The notes: generated from the sequence alone by a model not told the origin. A stretch of 64,000 bases of DNA from Vibrio gazogenes (GCF_002196515.1 NZ_CP018836.1:186001-250000); one strand, 5' to 3'; positions 1-10,024 are shown, counted from the stretch's first letter. Made by a program: numbers and translations.

Positions 1-572
1 AAGAGATTAAACAACTTCACCGTGAGCTGAAAACAACGACAATTTATGTCACCCATGACCAGATTGAAGCCATGACTCTCGCGGACCGGATTGTGATCCT
101 GAAAGATGGGTATGTTGCGCAGGTGGGAACGCCAACCGATGTCTTCCAACGGCCTGCCAATAAATTCGTTGCCCAGTTTATCGGTAGCCCATCGATGAAC
201 ATGTTGGATGCAAAACTCATCAATCAAGGGGAAGCATTTTATATTCAATTGGGTGACAACCTGATTCCACTGCCTGAACGATTTAAAGCCCTCGCTTCGA
301 AAAACCTGGCATTACATTTGGGCGTTCGTCCAACGGACATTCATTTACGTGCACAACATATTGACCATGATCGTGTATTTCCATTCTCCGTGAAAATTAA
401 AGATAAAGAATTACTCGGGGCCAGTATTTTGTTGAAAACTGAAATTGCGGGCCAACCACTTACAGTGGAAACACAAGCGGCTGAAGTGAATACGGATGAA
501 TTAGAACTGTATTTGGATCTGGATTCAATTCATTTATTTGATGCATTAAGTGAAAACTCTTTAGCCAGTTAG
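1..572 (+). CDS. Sugar ABC transporter ATP-binding protein, 3' part (MsmK/UgpC type)
   Basis: This is the C-terminal portion of a CUT1-family ATPase that energises uptake of an oligosaccharide. The open frame enters from outside the window at base 3. It carries the H-loop segment VTHDQIEAM, followed by the typical ADRIVIL and GTPTDVF motifs and a TOBE-like regulatory domain (GVRPTDIHL). The Walker A, signature and Walker B motifs lie upstream, outside the window. It ends about 90 bp before the GH94 phosphorylase on the same strand. I infer that it imports the beta-glucan disaccharides or oligosaccharides consumed by the next two enzymes. MsmK-type ATPases can serve several transporters, so the substrate is not fixed by sequence. 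Confidence 0.9.
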   Translation, partial: EIKQLHRELKTTTIYVTHDQIEAMTLADRIVILKDGYVAQVGTPTDVFQRPANKFVAQFIGSPSMNMLDAKLINQGEAFYIQLGDNLIPLPERFKALASKNLALHLGVRPTDIHLRAQHIDHDRVFPFSVKIKDKELLGASILLKTEIAGQPLTVETQAAEVNTDELELYLDLDSIHLFDALSENSLAS

Positions 573-662
573 TGTCGCTATTTTAAATAGAAAGTAGCGT
601 TTCAATCACAATATATTGAAATCAATTGCTCCCTTTTCTAATAAAGGGGGCTAGGGATAGTC

Positions 663-3080
663 ATGATGAAATTCGGATATTTTGACGATAAACATAAAGA
701 ATATGTTGCTACCACACCCTGTACACCCATCAAATGGTGTAATTATGTAGGAACCTTAAATTTTGGTGGTTTAGTCGATAGTAACGGCGGTATTTTACTC
801 TGTAAGGGTGATCCAGCGCTGAATCGTATCACTAAATATATTACCCAGATGCCAAATGCTGACTTTAAAGGTTCGACATTATATTTAAAGGTTCGCCATC
901 CGAATGGGGAAGTTACGATTTTCTCACCTTTTTATACGCCGACCCTGAAGCCGTTGGATACATTTGAAAATCATACCGGACTGTCTTACACCACTATTAT
1001 TGCCGAAGCGTATGGTGTGCGATGTGAGAGTACCTTCTTTGTTCCGAAACAAGATCCGGTGTTACTGCAAGATATTAAAATCACCAATATTTCCGGTGAT
1101 GATTTGCATGTCGATGTCGTTCCGGTGGTTGAATTCACCCATTTTGATGCATTAAAGCAACTGGTCAATGCTGACTGGGTCCCTCAGACGATGATCTTGA
1201 AAGCGCATCAACAGGCACAGGGACATACCGTTTTGGAACAGTATGCGTTCATGAAGCGAGACGATGCGGTGAATTTATTGACTGCTGACCGGCCAGCGAC
1301 GTCATTTGACGGTGATCGCCAGCAATTCCTCGGGAATCGCGGTTATGGGAGTTGGGCGGCGCCTGAAGCATTAAATGGTGCTGAACTGACCAATAGCGAG
1401 TGCTTACGCGGGGATAATATCGGGGCATTGAACTTACGTTTAGGCTGGCTGAAGCCACAGCAAACCGAGCGTACCGTTGTCCAGTTGACCCAAATGGAGA
1501 GTCTCGATATCGCGCAGCCGATGTTAGAGAAATATCGAGATCATCACGTCGTCGATCAGGCTTTTGCTGAGCTGGGCGAATTCTGGGATGACTACTTGTC
1601 GGCCATTCAAGTCACCACACCTGATCCAGCGATGAACTCGATGCTGAATGTGCATAATCCTCGCCAGTGTCATACCACTAAAAACTGGTCTCGCTATTTA
1701 TCGCTGTATCAGCTTGGCTATGGGGCGCGTGGGATCGGATTCCGCGATTCATCACAGGATATTCTGGGTGTGATGACGCACATGCCTGAAGAAGCCCGGG
1801 AATTTATCGAACGTTTACTCTCGGTGCAAAATACCGATGGCTCTGCCATGCATCAATTCTTCCCTTCAACGATGGAAGCCAATGCCGGTGACTCGCGTGA
1901 AGAGGAAGACCGCCCGGATTATTACGGGGATGACCACTTGTGGATCGTTTTTGCTGTCACTCAATATGTCAAAGAAACCGGCAATGCAGATTTCCTCAAT
2001 CAAACCATTCCTTACTATCAAAAAGATAAGCAGGGCAAGCCGCTTGAAATGGGAACGGTATGGGATCATCTCTGCCGCGCGATTGCGTTTACCCAAACGC
2101 ATACCGGTCAACATGGTTTGCCACTTCTGGGCTTTGCGGACTGGAACGACACGGTGAATTTACCGACCGGGGCTGAGTCACTGATGGTCGCCAATATGTA
2201 CGGTAAAGCGTTATTGGATATGCTCGATCTGTGTCAACTGCGTGGTGAAGCATCGCTCGCACAGCGCTATCAAGATCAATATCAACAGATGCAACACATC
2301 GTCAATCAGCATGGCTGGGACGGGGCGTGGTTTGTCCGTTACTTTGATGAAAAAGGGGCACCGATCGGATCGCATACCAATGCCCAAGGACAGATCTATA
2401 CCAATGGACAAAGCTGGCCGGTGATTTCTGGGTTTGCAACGCCTGAACGTGCCACGCAAGCGCTCGATGCCGTCTATACAAAATTAAATACAGCCAATGG
2501 GATTAAGCTTTCGACACCCGGATATAACGGCTTTTCACCCGAGTTGGGTGGGGTATCTACGTATCCACCCGGAGCGAAAGAGAATGGCGGGATTTTCCTG
2601 CATGCGAACCCATGGATGATGATTGCTGAAACCAAGGTCGGCAATGGTGATCGCGCTTACCAGTATTATCGACAAATTAATCCGGCTTCTAAGAATGATC
2701 AGGTCGAGGTTTTTGAGTCCGAGCCTTACTGTTACCCGCAAAATATATTGGGAGACGAGCATCCGCAATTTGGTTTAGGCCGTAATGCATGGCTGTCCGG
2801 GACTTCATCATGGACCTACGTCGCCGGTACGCAGTGGATTTTGGGGATTCGCCCTGAAATTGATGGTTTACGCGTTGATCCTTGTATTCCCCGTGATTGG
2901 CCGGAATTTTCCGTGCAACGAAAATTCCGGGGGGCAATTTATCAAATTCACGTCGTCAACCCGCATCAAGTCAACCAAGGTGTAACGGAGATGCGTGTCG
3001 ATGGTGTTGTCATTCAAGGCAACAAAGCACCGGTATTTACTGATGGTGTGCATCACATCGAGATTACGTTAGGTCAATGA
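663..3080 (+). CDS. GH94 glycoside phosphorylase (cellobiose phosphorylase-like)
   Basis: This cytoplasmic phosphorylase is predicted to split a beta-linked glucose disaccharide with inorganic phosphate into alpha-glucose 1-phosphate and a sugar, which saves ATP compared with hydrolysis. The 805 residues match the GH94 layout: N-terminal beta-sandwich, then an (alpha/alpha)6 barrel. The FADWND segment contains the family's general-acid Asp (D493). GIGFRDSSQD, STYPPGAKENGG and NPWMMIAE are further family motifs. The start can be either of two adjacent ATGs (663 or 666) after a G-rich ribosome site. It follows the ABC ATPase and precedes GH116, with a hairpin between. Cellobiose is the likeliest substrate from the GH9/GH16 context. 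Laminaribiose, cellodextrin or cellobionic acid remain possible, and chitobiose is less likely. Confidence 0.85.
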   Translation: MMKFGYFDDKHKEYVATTPCTPIKWCNYVGTLNFGGLVDSNGGILLCKGDPALNRITKYITQMPNADFKGSTLYLKVRHPNGEVTIFSPFYTPTLKPLDTFENHTGLSYTTIIAEAYGVRCESTFFVPKQDPVLLQDIKITNISGDDLHVDVVPVVEFTHFDALKQLVNADWVPQTMILKAHQQAQGHTVLEQYAFMKRDDAVNLLTADRPATSFDGDRQQFLGNRGYGSWAAPEALNGAELTNSECLRGDNIGALNLRLGWLKPQQTERTVVQLTQMESLDIAQPMLEKYRDHHVVDQAFAELGEFWDDYLSAIQVTTPDPAMNSMLNVHNPRQCHTTKNWSRYLSLYQLGYGARGIGFRDSSQDILGVMTHMPEEAREFIERLLSVQNTDGSAMHQFFPSTMEANAGDSREEEDRPDYYGDDHLWIVFAVTQYVKETGNADFLNQTIPYYQKDKQGKPLEMGTVWDHLCRAIAFTQTHTGQHGLPLLGFADWNDTVNLPTGAESLMVANMYGKALLDMLDLCQLRGEASLAQRYQDQYQQMQHIVNQHGWDGAWFVRYFDEKGAPIGSHTNAQGQIYTNGQSWPVISGFATPERATQALDAVYTKLNTANGIKLSTPGYNGFSPELGGVSTYPPGAKENGGIFLHANPWMMIAETKVGNGDRAYQYYRQINPASKNDQVEVFESEPYCYPQNILGDEHPQFGLGRNAWLSGTSSWTYVAGTQWILGIRPEIDGLRVDPCIPRDWPEFSVQRKFRGAIYQIHVVNPHQVNQGVTEMRVDGVVIQGNKAPVFTDGVHHIEITLGQ

Positions 3081-3100
3081 TATTAGACGAATGATAAATA

Positions 3101-3122
3101 AAGGGCACCTCGGTGTGCCCTT
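3101..3122 (+). terminator. Hairpin after GH94 gene
   Basis: AAGGGCAC pairs with GTGCCCTT around a short loop, 20 bp after the GH94 stop. Only a weak T-rich tail follows, so it may attenuate or act as an mRNA end-stabiliser between GH94 and GH116 rather than fully terminate. Confidence 0.55.
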
Positions 3123-3186
3123 CCATCTCAAAACACATAATTAATATTTTTCAATCGTGTGACATATTTAATTACGATGGATATGA

Positions 3187-6100
3187 ATGATGAATAACAA
3201 AATACCCTATACAAGTTATTATGGGCTTGCGAGTGAACTCTGTAGTCAGGGCGAAGCCGTTGAGTTTCTTCAGCCGTGGTATAAGCCGGTCTCGACCACG
3301 CCAGAAAATACGGGAATGGCTGTCGGTGGCATTGGTTCGACATTTACACTGACCCCAAAAGGTGAGACCCCGAATTTCAGTTTTATTCCCGGTATCTATA
3401 TTGACTGTTCCCAAGAACAAATTAATTTTAATGATTTTTATATATCCGTCATGGATGATCTTGATGTTGATAATCTCCGCATCCATCATCTTGAGGATTT
3501 AGAGCGATTCCTGACATTTTATCCCGTCACTGTTGCTGGTGTTGAGCTCGAAATCGATAATGAATCGAACACCTTATCAAGAATTAAACAGGGGCTGCGT
3601 GGGTTAAATTTCTATCTTGAGAATCAGGAACGATTTGCACGTTGGCAGATTGAATTTACCGAGAAAACTCAGCGTTTAATTCACCAAGCACCTCAGGCAC
3701 TGGAAACTCAGCTCTGGGTCGCGATGGAGTTTTTTAATGGGTTATTGGTCAACGAGTCAGCCGAAGTGTCCTCTCTGGCATCTCGCCGTGTCGCTGACAT
3801 TGATGTCGTAAAATCAGACGATATTCATTATCAAGCCTTATACCCGATTGCACAGTATGAATATACCCACTTTGATGAGGTTAAAGTGCACCGTAAAGTG
3901 GTGTCACCAATCATGAAAGGGGATGAAAAACTGTGTTCTCTGCCGCTGCACTGGAATCACTTCCATTTAGAAAACCGTTCCGGGGTTACCAAGTTAGTCA
4001 CGTTAGCGCAGCCTCTTGATAACCTGATTGGTTCCACCTATCAGAAAAGTCGTCAAGGGGTTCAGGATTCATCATGTTCACTGGTTCGCAATGTCATTCA
4101 GCAGCAACATCAAGCTGCCGAAATAAGTGATGAACAGCGACAGTTTATCGGGGTGAGCTTAACCAGTGATTCTCCTTATCAGTCTGATATTGAAGGGGAA
4201 GTTCTATATGGTGTTGTGGCGGATCACGCCGATCTGAATTCGGGTAAGGTCACGATTACCGTGAAACCAACCCTGTATGACTCTCAGTTAGATGAAGTGT
4301 TAGTTGCGGCATTAAATATCGGACGCACCAATCGCTATTTTGACTGTGGGACTTATACCGGGCGCGAACCCCTGTCAGCCTTAGTGGTTGTTCAAGTCGA
4401 ATTACAGCCCGGAGAGTCACTGGATTTAAGATTTTTACAAGTGATGGATCACAGTAAGATTTGGTTGGACAACTGGCATTCCGAAAAGGCCTATAGCCGC
4501 TTTTTCCCGACACGTGACAGAGCGACACTGATGGCGACCGAAATGCTGTCGCAACTGGAGTCGATTGAAGAACGAATCATCCGACAACAGATTGCGCTCT
4601 ATGACTCGGTTGCCCAACAGATGAAAGCACGCGAGAGCGCGGTCAGCTTTTCCACCATGGCGATGAATACCTTATCGTTTCTTGCGGAGTCCACGGTGTG
4701 GGACTGTCATGATCGGTTTTTAGTCAAAGAATGTGTGGATTATCCATTTTTTAATTCGCTGGATGTCTATTTCTATGGCTCTTTTGCGATTCTGTATCTG
4801 TTGCCACGTTTAGATGGCAAAGTCATGGAAGCATTTGCGCAGGCTATTTTGTCTGAAGACGAAACGCCCCGGCGCTATTGGGAGTATGCCGAACGACCTT
4901 TTGCTGATGTGAGTGATGATAAATATTTGGGGGTTCGTGCAGTTTACGGTGCCGTTATTCATGATTTAGGAAGCCCGTTTGATATCCAGCCGGATGCTTA
5001 TAGCTGGCATAATGTTAAAGAATGGAAAGACCTTGCACCTAAATTTATTCTGATGGTTTATCGTCATTATCAGGAGACTGGCAATCACGCGATCATTGAA
5101 GCATGCTGGCCTGCGGTACAAGAAAGTATCAATTATTTATCTTCTTTGATTGAACCTGGTGACACACTGCCGTTCGTGCACGGAACCGATGATACCTTTG
5201 ATAATCTTTCTTCACATGGTGTTGCCATTTATTGTGCGAGTTTATGGGTTGCCGGGCTTCAGGTGGCGAGTCAATTAGCTCAAATGATGGGGGAGCAACA
5301 ACTCGCAAGCGAATATCAACAACGTGCGGATGCCGCTCTTGAAACCTTAGAACAGACTTTGTGGGATGAGCAAAAAGGTTATTACCATTTCTCTGCAACG
5401 CCGATTCAAGTGAAGCACCTGACAGGGCAAGATTACCAGCCTCTCCAACAATTAGGGCTGATGTTATCGGGTGATCGTGTGGCCGATGCCCGGCTCTTGA
5501 ATGACTATCTTAATCATGTTGATCAACACAGTGAACAGTCTCGATTTGAACAGCGATTGGACAAGAAACAGCAGCTTTTAACGATTGCTCCGCTGGCATT
5601 CAGTCATGAATATCACGCCATGGCGATGGATTCTGATAACAGTTTCGGTGATGCGTTGGTCGCAGATACCTATTTGAAACTGATGGGGATGGATGGACTA
5701 TTTCGTCCGGACCGAGTGAACCGGACACTCGATTTTATCTACCAAACCAATTACTTAGAAAATAGTCCCCATTTGGGGGTTGCCAATATGACTCTTGCTG
5801 ACGGTGCCCCGCATGATGCTTTTCAGGCTCAGGATGTCTGGGGTGGGGTTCAGTTTAGTGTCGCGAGTGCGCTCAAATTAGCCGGAAAATATGATCAGGC
5901 CGAAACGTTATTGAAGACGGTTTACAATACGTTGTACCACTCCGCCAAAATTCCGTTTGCAGCACCGGAAGGATTCAATGGTTCTGCCCGCGTGACCGCC
6001 AGTGATTTACAGACATTACTGGCACTGAATGAGGCAGAAGCAGACCTGTGTCTACAGCGTTTAAAATCGGTTGATGCGATGCTTGAAGACGGGCGTGTTA

Positions 6101-6270
6101 ATCCGACGCTTCGCGCTGAGAAAACAGAATTCATGCATGCATTTGTCGACACAGGGTTAGATGAGAAACAAGTTGAAATTCTTTATGTGTGGCTCATCAG
6201 ACAGAGTATGAAATATACCGCAGGTCGTTATTTTAGACCGGGGATGGTGTTTTCTTATATTTATCGTTAA
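3187..6270 (+). CDS. GH116 beta-glucosidase-like protein
   Basis: This large (1027 aa) glycoside hydrolase belongs to the GH116 / bile-acid beta-glucosidase (GBA2-like, DUF608) family, which hydrolyses beta-glucosides with retention. An N-terminal beta-sandwich begins with the family motif GMAVGGIGSTF (about residue 42). The C-terminal alpha-barrel has KECVDYPFFNSLDVYFYGS, aligning with the nucleophile region (E515), and GTDDTFDNL (D668-D672), aligning with the acid/base Asp region. No signal peptide is visible, so it should act in the cytoplasm on imported oligosaccharides. It lies about 105 bp after GH94 and is followed by a hairpin. Finding phosphorolytic and hydrolytic enzymes side by side suggests different substrates or conditions. 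The natural substrate (cellobiose, laminari-oligosaccharides or an aryl glucoside) cannot be fixed from sequence. Confidence 0.85.
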   Translation: MMNNKIPYTSYYGLASELCSQGEAVEFLQPWYKPVSTTPENTGMAVGGIGSTFTLTPKGETPNFSFIPGIYIDCSQEQINFNDFYISVMDDLDVDNLRIHHLEDLERFLTFYPVTVAGVELEIDNESNTLSRIKQGLRGLNFYLENQERFARWQIEFTEKTQRLIHQAPQALETQLWVAMEFFNGLLVNESAEVSSLASRRVADIDVVKSDDIHYQALYPIAQYEYTHFDEVKVHRKVVSPIMKGDEKLCSLPLHWNHFHLENRSGVTKLVTLAQPLDNLIGSTYQKSRQGVQDSSCSLVRNVIQQQHQAAEISDEQRQFIGVSLTSDSPYQSDIEGEVLYGVVADHADLNSGKVTITVKPTLYDSQLDEVLVAALNIGRTNRYFDCGTYTGREPLSALVVVQVELQPGESLDLRFLQVMDHSKIWLDNWHSEKAYSRFFPTRDRATLMATEMLSQLESIEERIIRQQIALYDSVAQQMKARESAVSFSTMAMNTLSFLAESTVWDCHDRFLVKECVDYPFFNSLDVYFYGSFAILYLLPRLDGKVMEAFAQAILSEDETPRRYWEYAERPFADVSDDKYLGVRAVYGAVIHDLGSPFDIQPDAYSWHNVKEWKDLAPKFILMVYRHYQETGNHAIIEACWPAVQESINYLSSLIEPGDTLPFVHGTDDTFDNLSSHGVAIYCASLWVAGLQVASQLAQMMGEQQLASEYQQRADAALETLEQTLWDEQKGYYHFSATPIQVKHLTGQDYQPLQQLGLMLSGDRVADARLLNDYLNHVDQHSEQSRFEQRLDKKQQLLTIAPLAFSHEYHAMAMDSDNSFGDALVADTYLKLMGMDGLFRPDRVNRTLDFIYQTNYLENSPHLGVANMTLADGAPHDAFQAQDVWGGVQFSVASALKLAGKYDQAETLLKTVYNTLYHSAKIPFAAPEGFNGSARVTASDLQTLLALNEAEADLCLQRLKSVDAMLEDGRVNPTLRAEKTEFMHAFVDTGLDEKQVEILYVWLIRQSMKYTAGRYFRPGMVFSYIYR

Positions 6271-6283
6271 TCCTGTCGTCATC

Positions 6284-6311
6284 ATCAGGGCTGATGAAAT
6301 GCAGCCCTGAT
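6284..6311 (+). terminator. Hairpin after GH116 gene
   Basis: ATCAGGGCTG pairs with CAGCCCTGAT (10 bp stem) 14 bp after the GH116 stop, followed by a T-rich stretch. It probably ends the transporter-GH94-GH116 transcript. Confidence 0.6.
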
Positions 6312-6345
6312 TCTTCACTTATTTACATCTTCAAGTCACTTGAAA

Positions 6346-6369
6346 AGGATATTCCGGCCGGAATATCCT
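6346..6369. promoter_or_regulatory. Perfect 24-bp palindrome upstream of the LacI-type regulator
   Basis: AGGATATTCCGG is followed immediately by its exact reverse complement, with no spacer. It lies about 118 bp before the regulator's start codon. The absence of a loop and of a T-run argues against a terminator. The strict symmetry with a central CCGGCCGG fits an operator for a dimeric regulator, possibly LacI autoregulation. I did not find a second copy of the full palindrome in the window. Confidence 0.45.
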
Positions 6370-6486
6370 CTGAATGAAGCAAATTAAATATACGCTGAAT
6401 CCTGCACGCCTAAAGGTGACTTGGGTATATGACTTATGCTAAAAGTGTTTAGTGTGAGTAGATTGATATTATTAAATAGGTTGATT

Positions 6487-7506
6487 ATGGATAAGACTAA
6501 TAAGAACATGGCACCTACCGCTTACGAAGTAGCGAAGCTTGCGAATGTATCCCCCAGTACCGTTTCCCGGTACTTTAACCGAACGTCTTATGTGTCCAAT
6601 GACAAAACCGCCAAAATAGAAGAAGCGATTCGGGCGTTAGGATATAAACCTCATATTCATGTTGATCGACTCGAAAAAACACGATCGATGACCATTGGTG
6701 TGTTGGTGCAAAACCCCGATAGTCCATATACCAGTAGCCTGCTGATTGATATGGAAAAAGTATTGATGGAACATGGATATTCTCTCCTGATTTCTGTCAA
6801 TAGCTGGCAGGCGACACTCATCTCACACTCTTTAGATTATCTGCTTAAAAGCAATGTCGATGCGGTTATCATTATCTCCGGTAATGTCGATAAAAAGCTG
6901 ATCCAGAAGTGCTCAGAGAAAATTCCGGTCGTTGCGGTCGGATACAATATTGAAGGTGAGAGAATTAAATCGATCTCTTTGGATAATACCATGGGAGGAT
7001 ATTTAGCAACACTGCATTTAATCCAGTTAGGTCATGTCAATATTGCTCATATCAAAGGGTTAGCCGATCATGATGATGCGATTACACGGTTTGAAGGGTA
7101 TAAGAAGGCGCTCGATGAAGCGGGTATCGGATTCAAAGATAAACTTGTTGTCGAGGGTGATTTTAGTATCAAAACCGGATACGAGAAGATGGTCGAGCTG
7201 ATTGAATCTAAAGTTTATTTTTCAGCTGTTTTTGCCGCGAATGACTTAACCGCCTATGGCGTCATTCGGGCGCTCAACGAGTATGGGTTGAAAGTGCCGG
7301 ATGATGTTTCTGTGATCGGCTTTGATGATCTCCCCATTTCGCCTTATTTTACGCCGTCGTTGACAACGTTGCGCCAGCCCTTAGATGAATTGGGTGCGAT
7401 TAGTGCACGATGTATTTTAAAGCTGTTAAGTGGTGAAACTGAAGTTGTCAGACTGCCACCAATTAGTTTAATTGCCCGAGACTCCACTAAATCTCGTTAT
7501 CAATAG
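6487..7506 (+). CDS. LacI-family transcriptional regulator of the glucan locus
   Basis: This is a sugar-responsive DNA-binding repressor or activator. It has 339 residues from the chosen ATG at 6487; the frame is open further upstream to 6436, but that extension is not like the family. The N-terminal helix-turn-helix (TAYEVAKLANVSPSTVSRYF) is followed by a periplasmic-binding-protein-like effector domain. Typical C-terminal motifs are GFDDLPISPYFTPSLTTLRQP. It lies between the phosphorylase/glucosidase genes and the GH9 gene, so it most likely controls both flanks in response to a glucan-derived disaccharide. A perfect palindrome upstream (6346-6369) is a candidate binding site. Ligand and sign of regulation are inferred only. 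Confidence 0.88.
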   Translation: MDKTNKNMAPTAYEVAKLANVSPSTVSRYFNRTSYVSNDKTAKIEEAIRALGYKPHIHVDRLEKTRSMTIGVLVQNPDSPYTSSLLIDMEKVLMEHGYSLLISVNSWQATLISHSLDYLLKSNVDAVIIISGNVDKKLIQKCSEKIPVVAVGYNIEGERIKSISLDNTMGGYLATLHLIQLGHVNIAHIKGLADHDDAITRFEGYKKALDEAGIGFKDKLVVEGDFSIKTGYEKMVELIESKVYFSAVFAANDLTAYGVIRALNEYGLKVPDDVSVIGFDDLPISPYFTPSLTTLRQPLDELGAISARCILKLLSGETEVVRLPPISLIARDSTKSRYQ

Positions 7507-7623
7507 TGTGTTATTTGCAGTTTGTTATGGACAATCAGTGATAAACAATCCGTTATTACAACTTATCATTAATAATATGTATCAATAGTCTCTTTTAATT
7601 GATATATAATTTTTATCAATAAA

Positions 7624-7653
7624 AAGGCCGGAAATATAATCATTTCCGGCCTT
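7624..7653. terminator. Bidirectional terminator between LacI gene and GH9 gene
   Basis: AAGGCCGGAAAT pairs perfectly with ATTTCCGGCCTT (12 bp) around a short loop. It sits between two convergent genes and is flanked by A-rich and T-containing tracts, so it can serve both strands. Confidence 0.75.
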
Positions 7654-7684
7654 ATAAACAAGTTTCTATGCTAGTCAGCCCCGA

Positions 7685-10024
7685 TCATTGATGTGCTCTG
7701 AAATCATCGAGGAAACTCGCTGTCCAGAAAAATGGCGCATTCCAGTTGACGGTCACTTCATTCAGCGTCCATGCACCAATGTCATCTTTCCAACACGTCT
7801 GTCCGATACATTTCCCTTTCATCGATGATGCAACAGGGTCACTGAAGCTGATCGAGTTTGGACCACCAGACAGCACACCGGGTGGTACCCGTGGTGAATT
7901 TTGATCGATTGAGTGCGCCCAGAAACGATGATGCGGATTCATCAACGGGCGACTGCCATAACCGGATACATAAGACTGATCAAGCGGATTGCGTCCGAGA
8001 ATGTAGTCCATGGCATCAATGACTGCGTCAGCGTATTTCGGATCATGAGTAAAGTCATAAGCAATACCCAAGAAGATACTCCGGTTCATGAAATTCGAGT
8101 TGGACCCCCATGTATACTCGGTTGCACTGTAAGGAATGTGGTAACCTTCTTTGGCAATTGCGCGCAGATACATATCGGCAGTATGAATGATATTCGCCCG
8201 TGCTTTTGCCTTGTCTGCCTTCGGTAACTGATTCGGTACCAATGCCAGTGTGATTGTTCCCGCAGTGCTGACGCCTTGCCAGTAGAGATCGCCGGTTGCA
8301 CTCGCATCCCCTTTAGGGGTGGTCAGGTAATAGGGTGAAGATTGAATCGCATCCCGATACTCTTTTTTACCTGTGGTGGTAAAGAGTTCAGCAGCAGCCC
8401 AGTAGAATTCATCACCTAATTGGGTGTCATCGTATGGACCAGAACCAACAAAGTTGTCGTAAGCATACACATTTTTGTGTAAGTTCGCGGCTTTCCATGC
8501 TTTTTCGGCTGCAACAAGGCACCGTTTAGCAAAGGCTGGGTCGGTGTCTTTCCAGACCCGTGCACATTGTGCGGCAGTCGCTGCCAGATTGAGTGTTGCA
8601 GCAGTGGTTGGGTAGCTTAAGAAACGTTTTTTGGGATCTTTGTGAGGCGGCAGTGGCATGCCTGTCCATGCATCATCAGCAACCTTGTGGAACACCATCC
8701 CACTGGCGTCAATCTGTGTCAGTTTCAGATGATTCAATTGTTTCGATTGGTCACCAACCGGTACCCAGACTTTCGCATGTTCAGGGGCTTGCATCGCCAT
8801 CATGAAACTCATCATCCATCTGGATTCATCTAACAGATCGTTGTATTTATTGTGATTTTCTGGGATTTTTACCTTGCCGTCAGCAAACGCACTGGCTTGT
8901 TTCGGATGGGCCAGTTTTTCGCGTTCGTAGTAGTTCATCAGGGTCCAGACGGAGATACCACCGTTGACCACATACTTCCCTTGATCCCCGGCGTCATACC
9001 ATCCACCGGTCACATCTAAAGAGAAATCACATCCCGGCCAATCATTCCCTTTCGCATCGGTTTTATTGAAACAAGTGACAACCTCGGGAAGATGTCCGGC
9101 CGGACGAGCCAGGTTTTTGCGCTGTACATATTCGGGCAAAATATCAATGCCGCTCCGCTGTTGATAGAAGAAAGAAAGCGCATCGTATTTCATTTTTTGG
9201 TAAATCGAGTTATCAATCGCAAAGGGGTGGCTACGTTGACCATCAACTTCGAGCACAGCGCTGCTGACAGGCTGGTGAACACTGCTGAAATCGATAATTT
9301 GCACTTTTTCACCGGAGGCTTTATTCAGGCCAAATGGCGTGGTTTTTCCTTGAGCAATTTCATGGTTGTTGGCATCTAACAGTTTCCATGTTAGGGGTGA
9401 TGTCTTCTGTGTGGCAATCACAGCACGCTTAGGGCCATCAACGAAGTAGCCGACTTGATTGACCTGAACCTTCGAGAGGTTGGCTTTTTTGGTGTATTTG
9501 GGGCCGGAGAGTGAAATATCTTTGACACAAACAGTCGTCGGATTTGCTTTTCCCATTTGGAATTGAAGCTGCACCTTATCATCGTTGGCTGAAGATTTGA
9601 ATGAATAGTGGAATGACTTCAGTTCCTGATTCAAAGCTGTATCTTTGAGGAAGTAGCTGGTGTAGGGGGCGCCATCATGTTGAACCAGGGTTTTCACCCG
9701 GATCGGTTGGTATGCCTTTGCCTGAAATTGAATTTGATAAACCTCTCCCTTTTTCAGAGCGAGCCCGGATTGGCCTAAAATGACATCCCATGGATTGGCC
9801 CCTTTTTTATCAAAGGTAATACACCCCATTTGGTCGCTCGATTTCAGTGTTGCACCCGCGGCCCACCATCCATCGGTTCCTTGAGAAAAATGACCATTGG
9901 TGAGTAAGTTTTCTGAATGGACACTGTCATGATGGTTGGATGAAGCAGACTTCACCGAACAACCACCCAATCCAATAACACCGCAACTAATAATAGTCGC
10001 GATAGTTAACCGCTTTTGATTCAT
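7685..10024 (-). CDS. GH9 endoglucanase/exoglucosidase, outer-membrane lipoprotein
   Basis: This is a GH9 beta-1,4-glucanase of 779 residues, predicted to be anchored to the outer membrane. The signal peptide ends in a lipobox LGGC (Cys22) followed by Ser, the usual outer-membrane sorting context. Domain order is a CBM4/9-like beta-sandwich (about 38-175), an Ig-like CelD_N domain (about 188-275) and the GH9 (alpha/alpha)6 catalytic domain (about 285-775). Catalytic features are visible: GGWYDAGD with the base Asp pair, NPHHRFWAHS with the GH9 His, and LNEVTVNWNA with the acid Glu. It is divergent from the GH16 gene across a 457-bp intergenic region. A close paralogue without a lipobox lies at 25419-27758. 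It could be an exo-acting glucosidase rather than an endoglucanase. Confidence 0.9.
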   Translation of the reverse strand: MNQKRLTIATIISCGVIGLGGCSVKSASSNHHDSVHSENLLTNGHFSQGTDGWWAAGATLKSSDQMGCITFDKKGANPWDVILGQSGLALKKGEVYQIQFQAKAYQPIRVKTLVQHDGAPYTSYFLKDTALNQELKSFHYSFKSSANDDKVQLQFQMGKANPTTVCVKDISLSGPKYTKKANLSKVQVNQVGYFVDGPKRAVIATQKTSPLTWKLLDANNHEIAQGKTTPFGLNKASGEKVQIIDFSSVHQPVSSAVLEVDGQRSHPFAIDNSIYQKMKYDALSFFYQQRSGIDILPEYVQRKNLARPAGHLPEVVTCFNKTDAKGNDWPGCDFSLDVTGGWYDAGDQGKYVVNGGISVWTLMNYYEREKLAHPKQASAFADGKVKIPENHNKYNDLLDESRWMMSFMMAMQAPEHAKVWVPVGDQSKQLNHLKLTQIDASGMVFHKVADDAWTGMPLPPHKDPKKRFLSYPTTAATLNLAATAAQCARVWKDTDPAFAKRCLVAAEKAWKAANLHKNVYAYDNFVGSGPYDDTQLGDEFYWAAAELFTTTGKKEYRDAIQSSPYYLTTPKGDASATGDLYWQGVSTAGTITLALVPNQLPKADKAKARANIIHTADMYLRAIAKEGYHIPYSATEYTWGSNSNFMNRSIFLGIAYDFTHDPKYADAVIDAMDYILGRNPLDQSYVSGYGSRPLMNPHHRFWAHSIDQNSPRVPPGVLSGGPNSISFSDPVASSMKGKCIGQTCWKDDIGAWTLNEVTVNWNAPFFWTASFLDDFRAHQ

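Noticed and set aside
663..3080. N,N'-diacetylchitobiose phosphorylase
   Set aside because: The family is correct but the surroundings are GH9/GH16 glucanases, not chitinases, and the substrate-loop sequences look more like the cellobiose group; left as GH94 with unresolved specificity.
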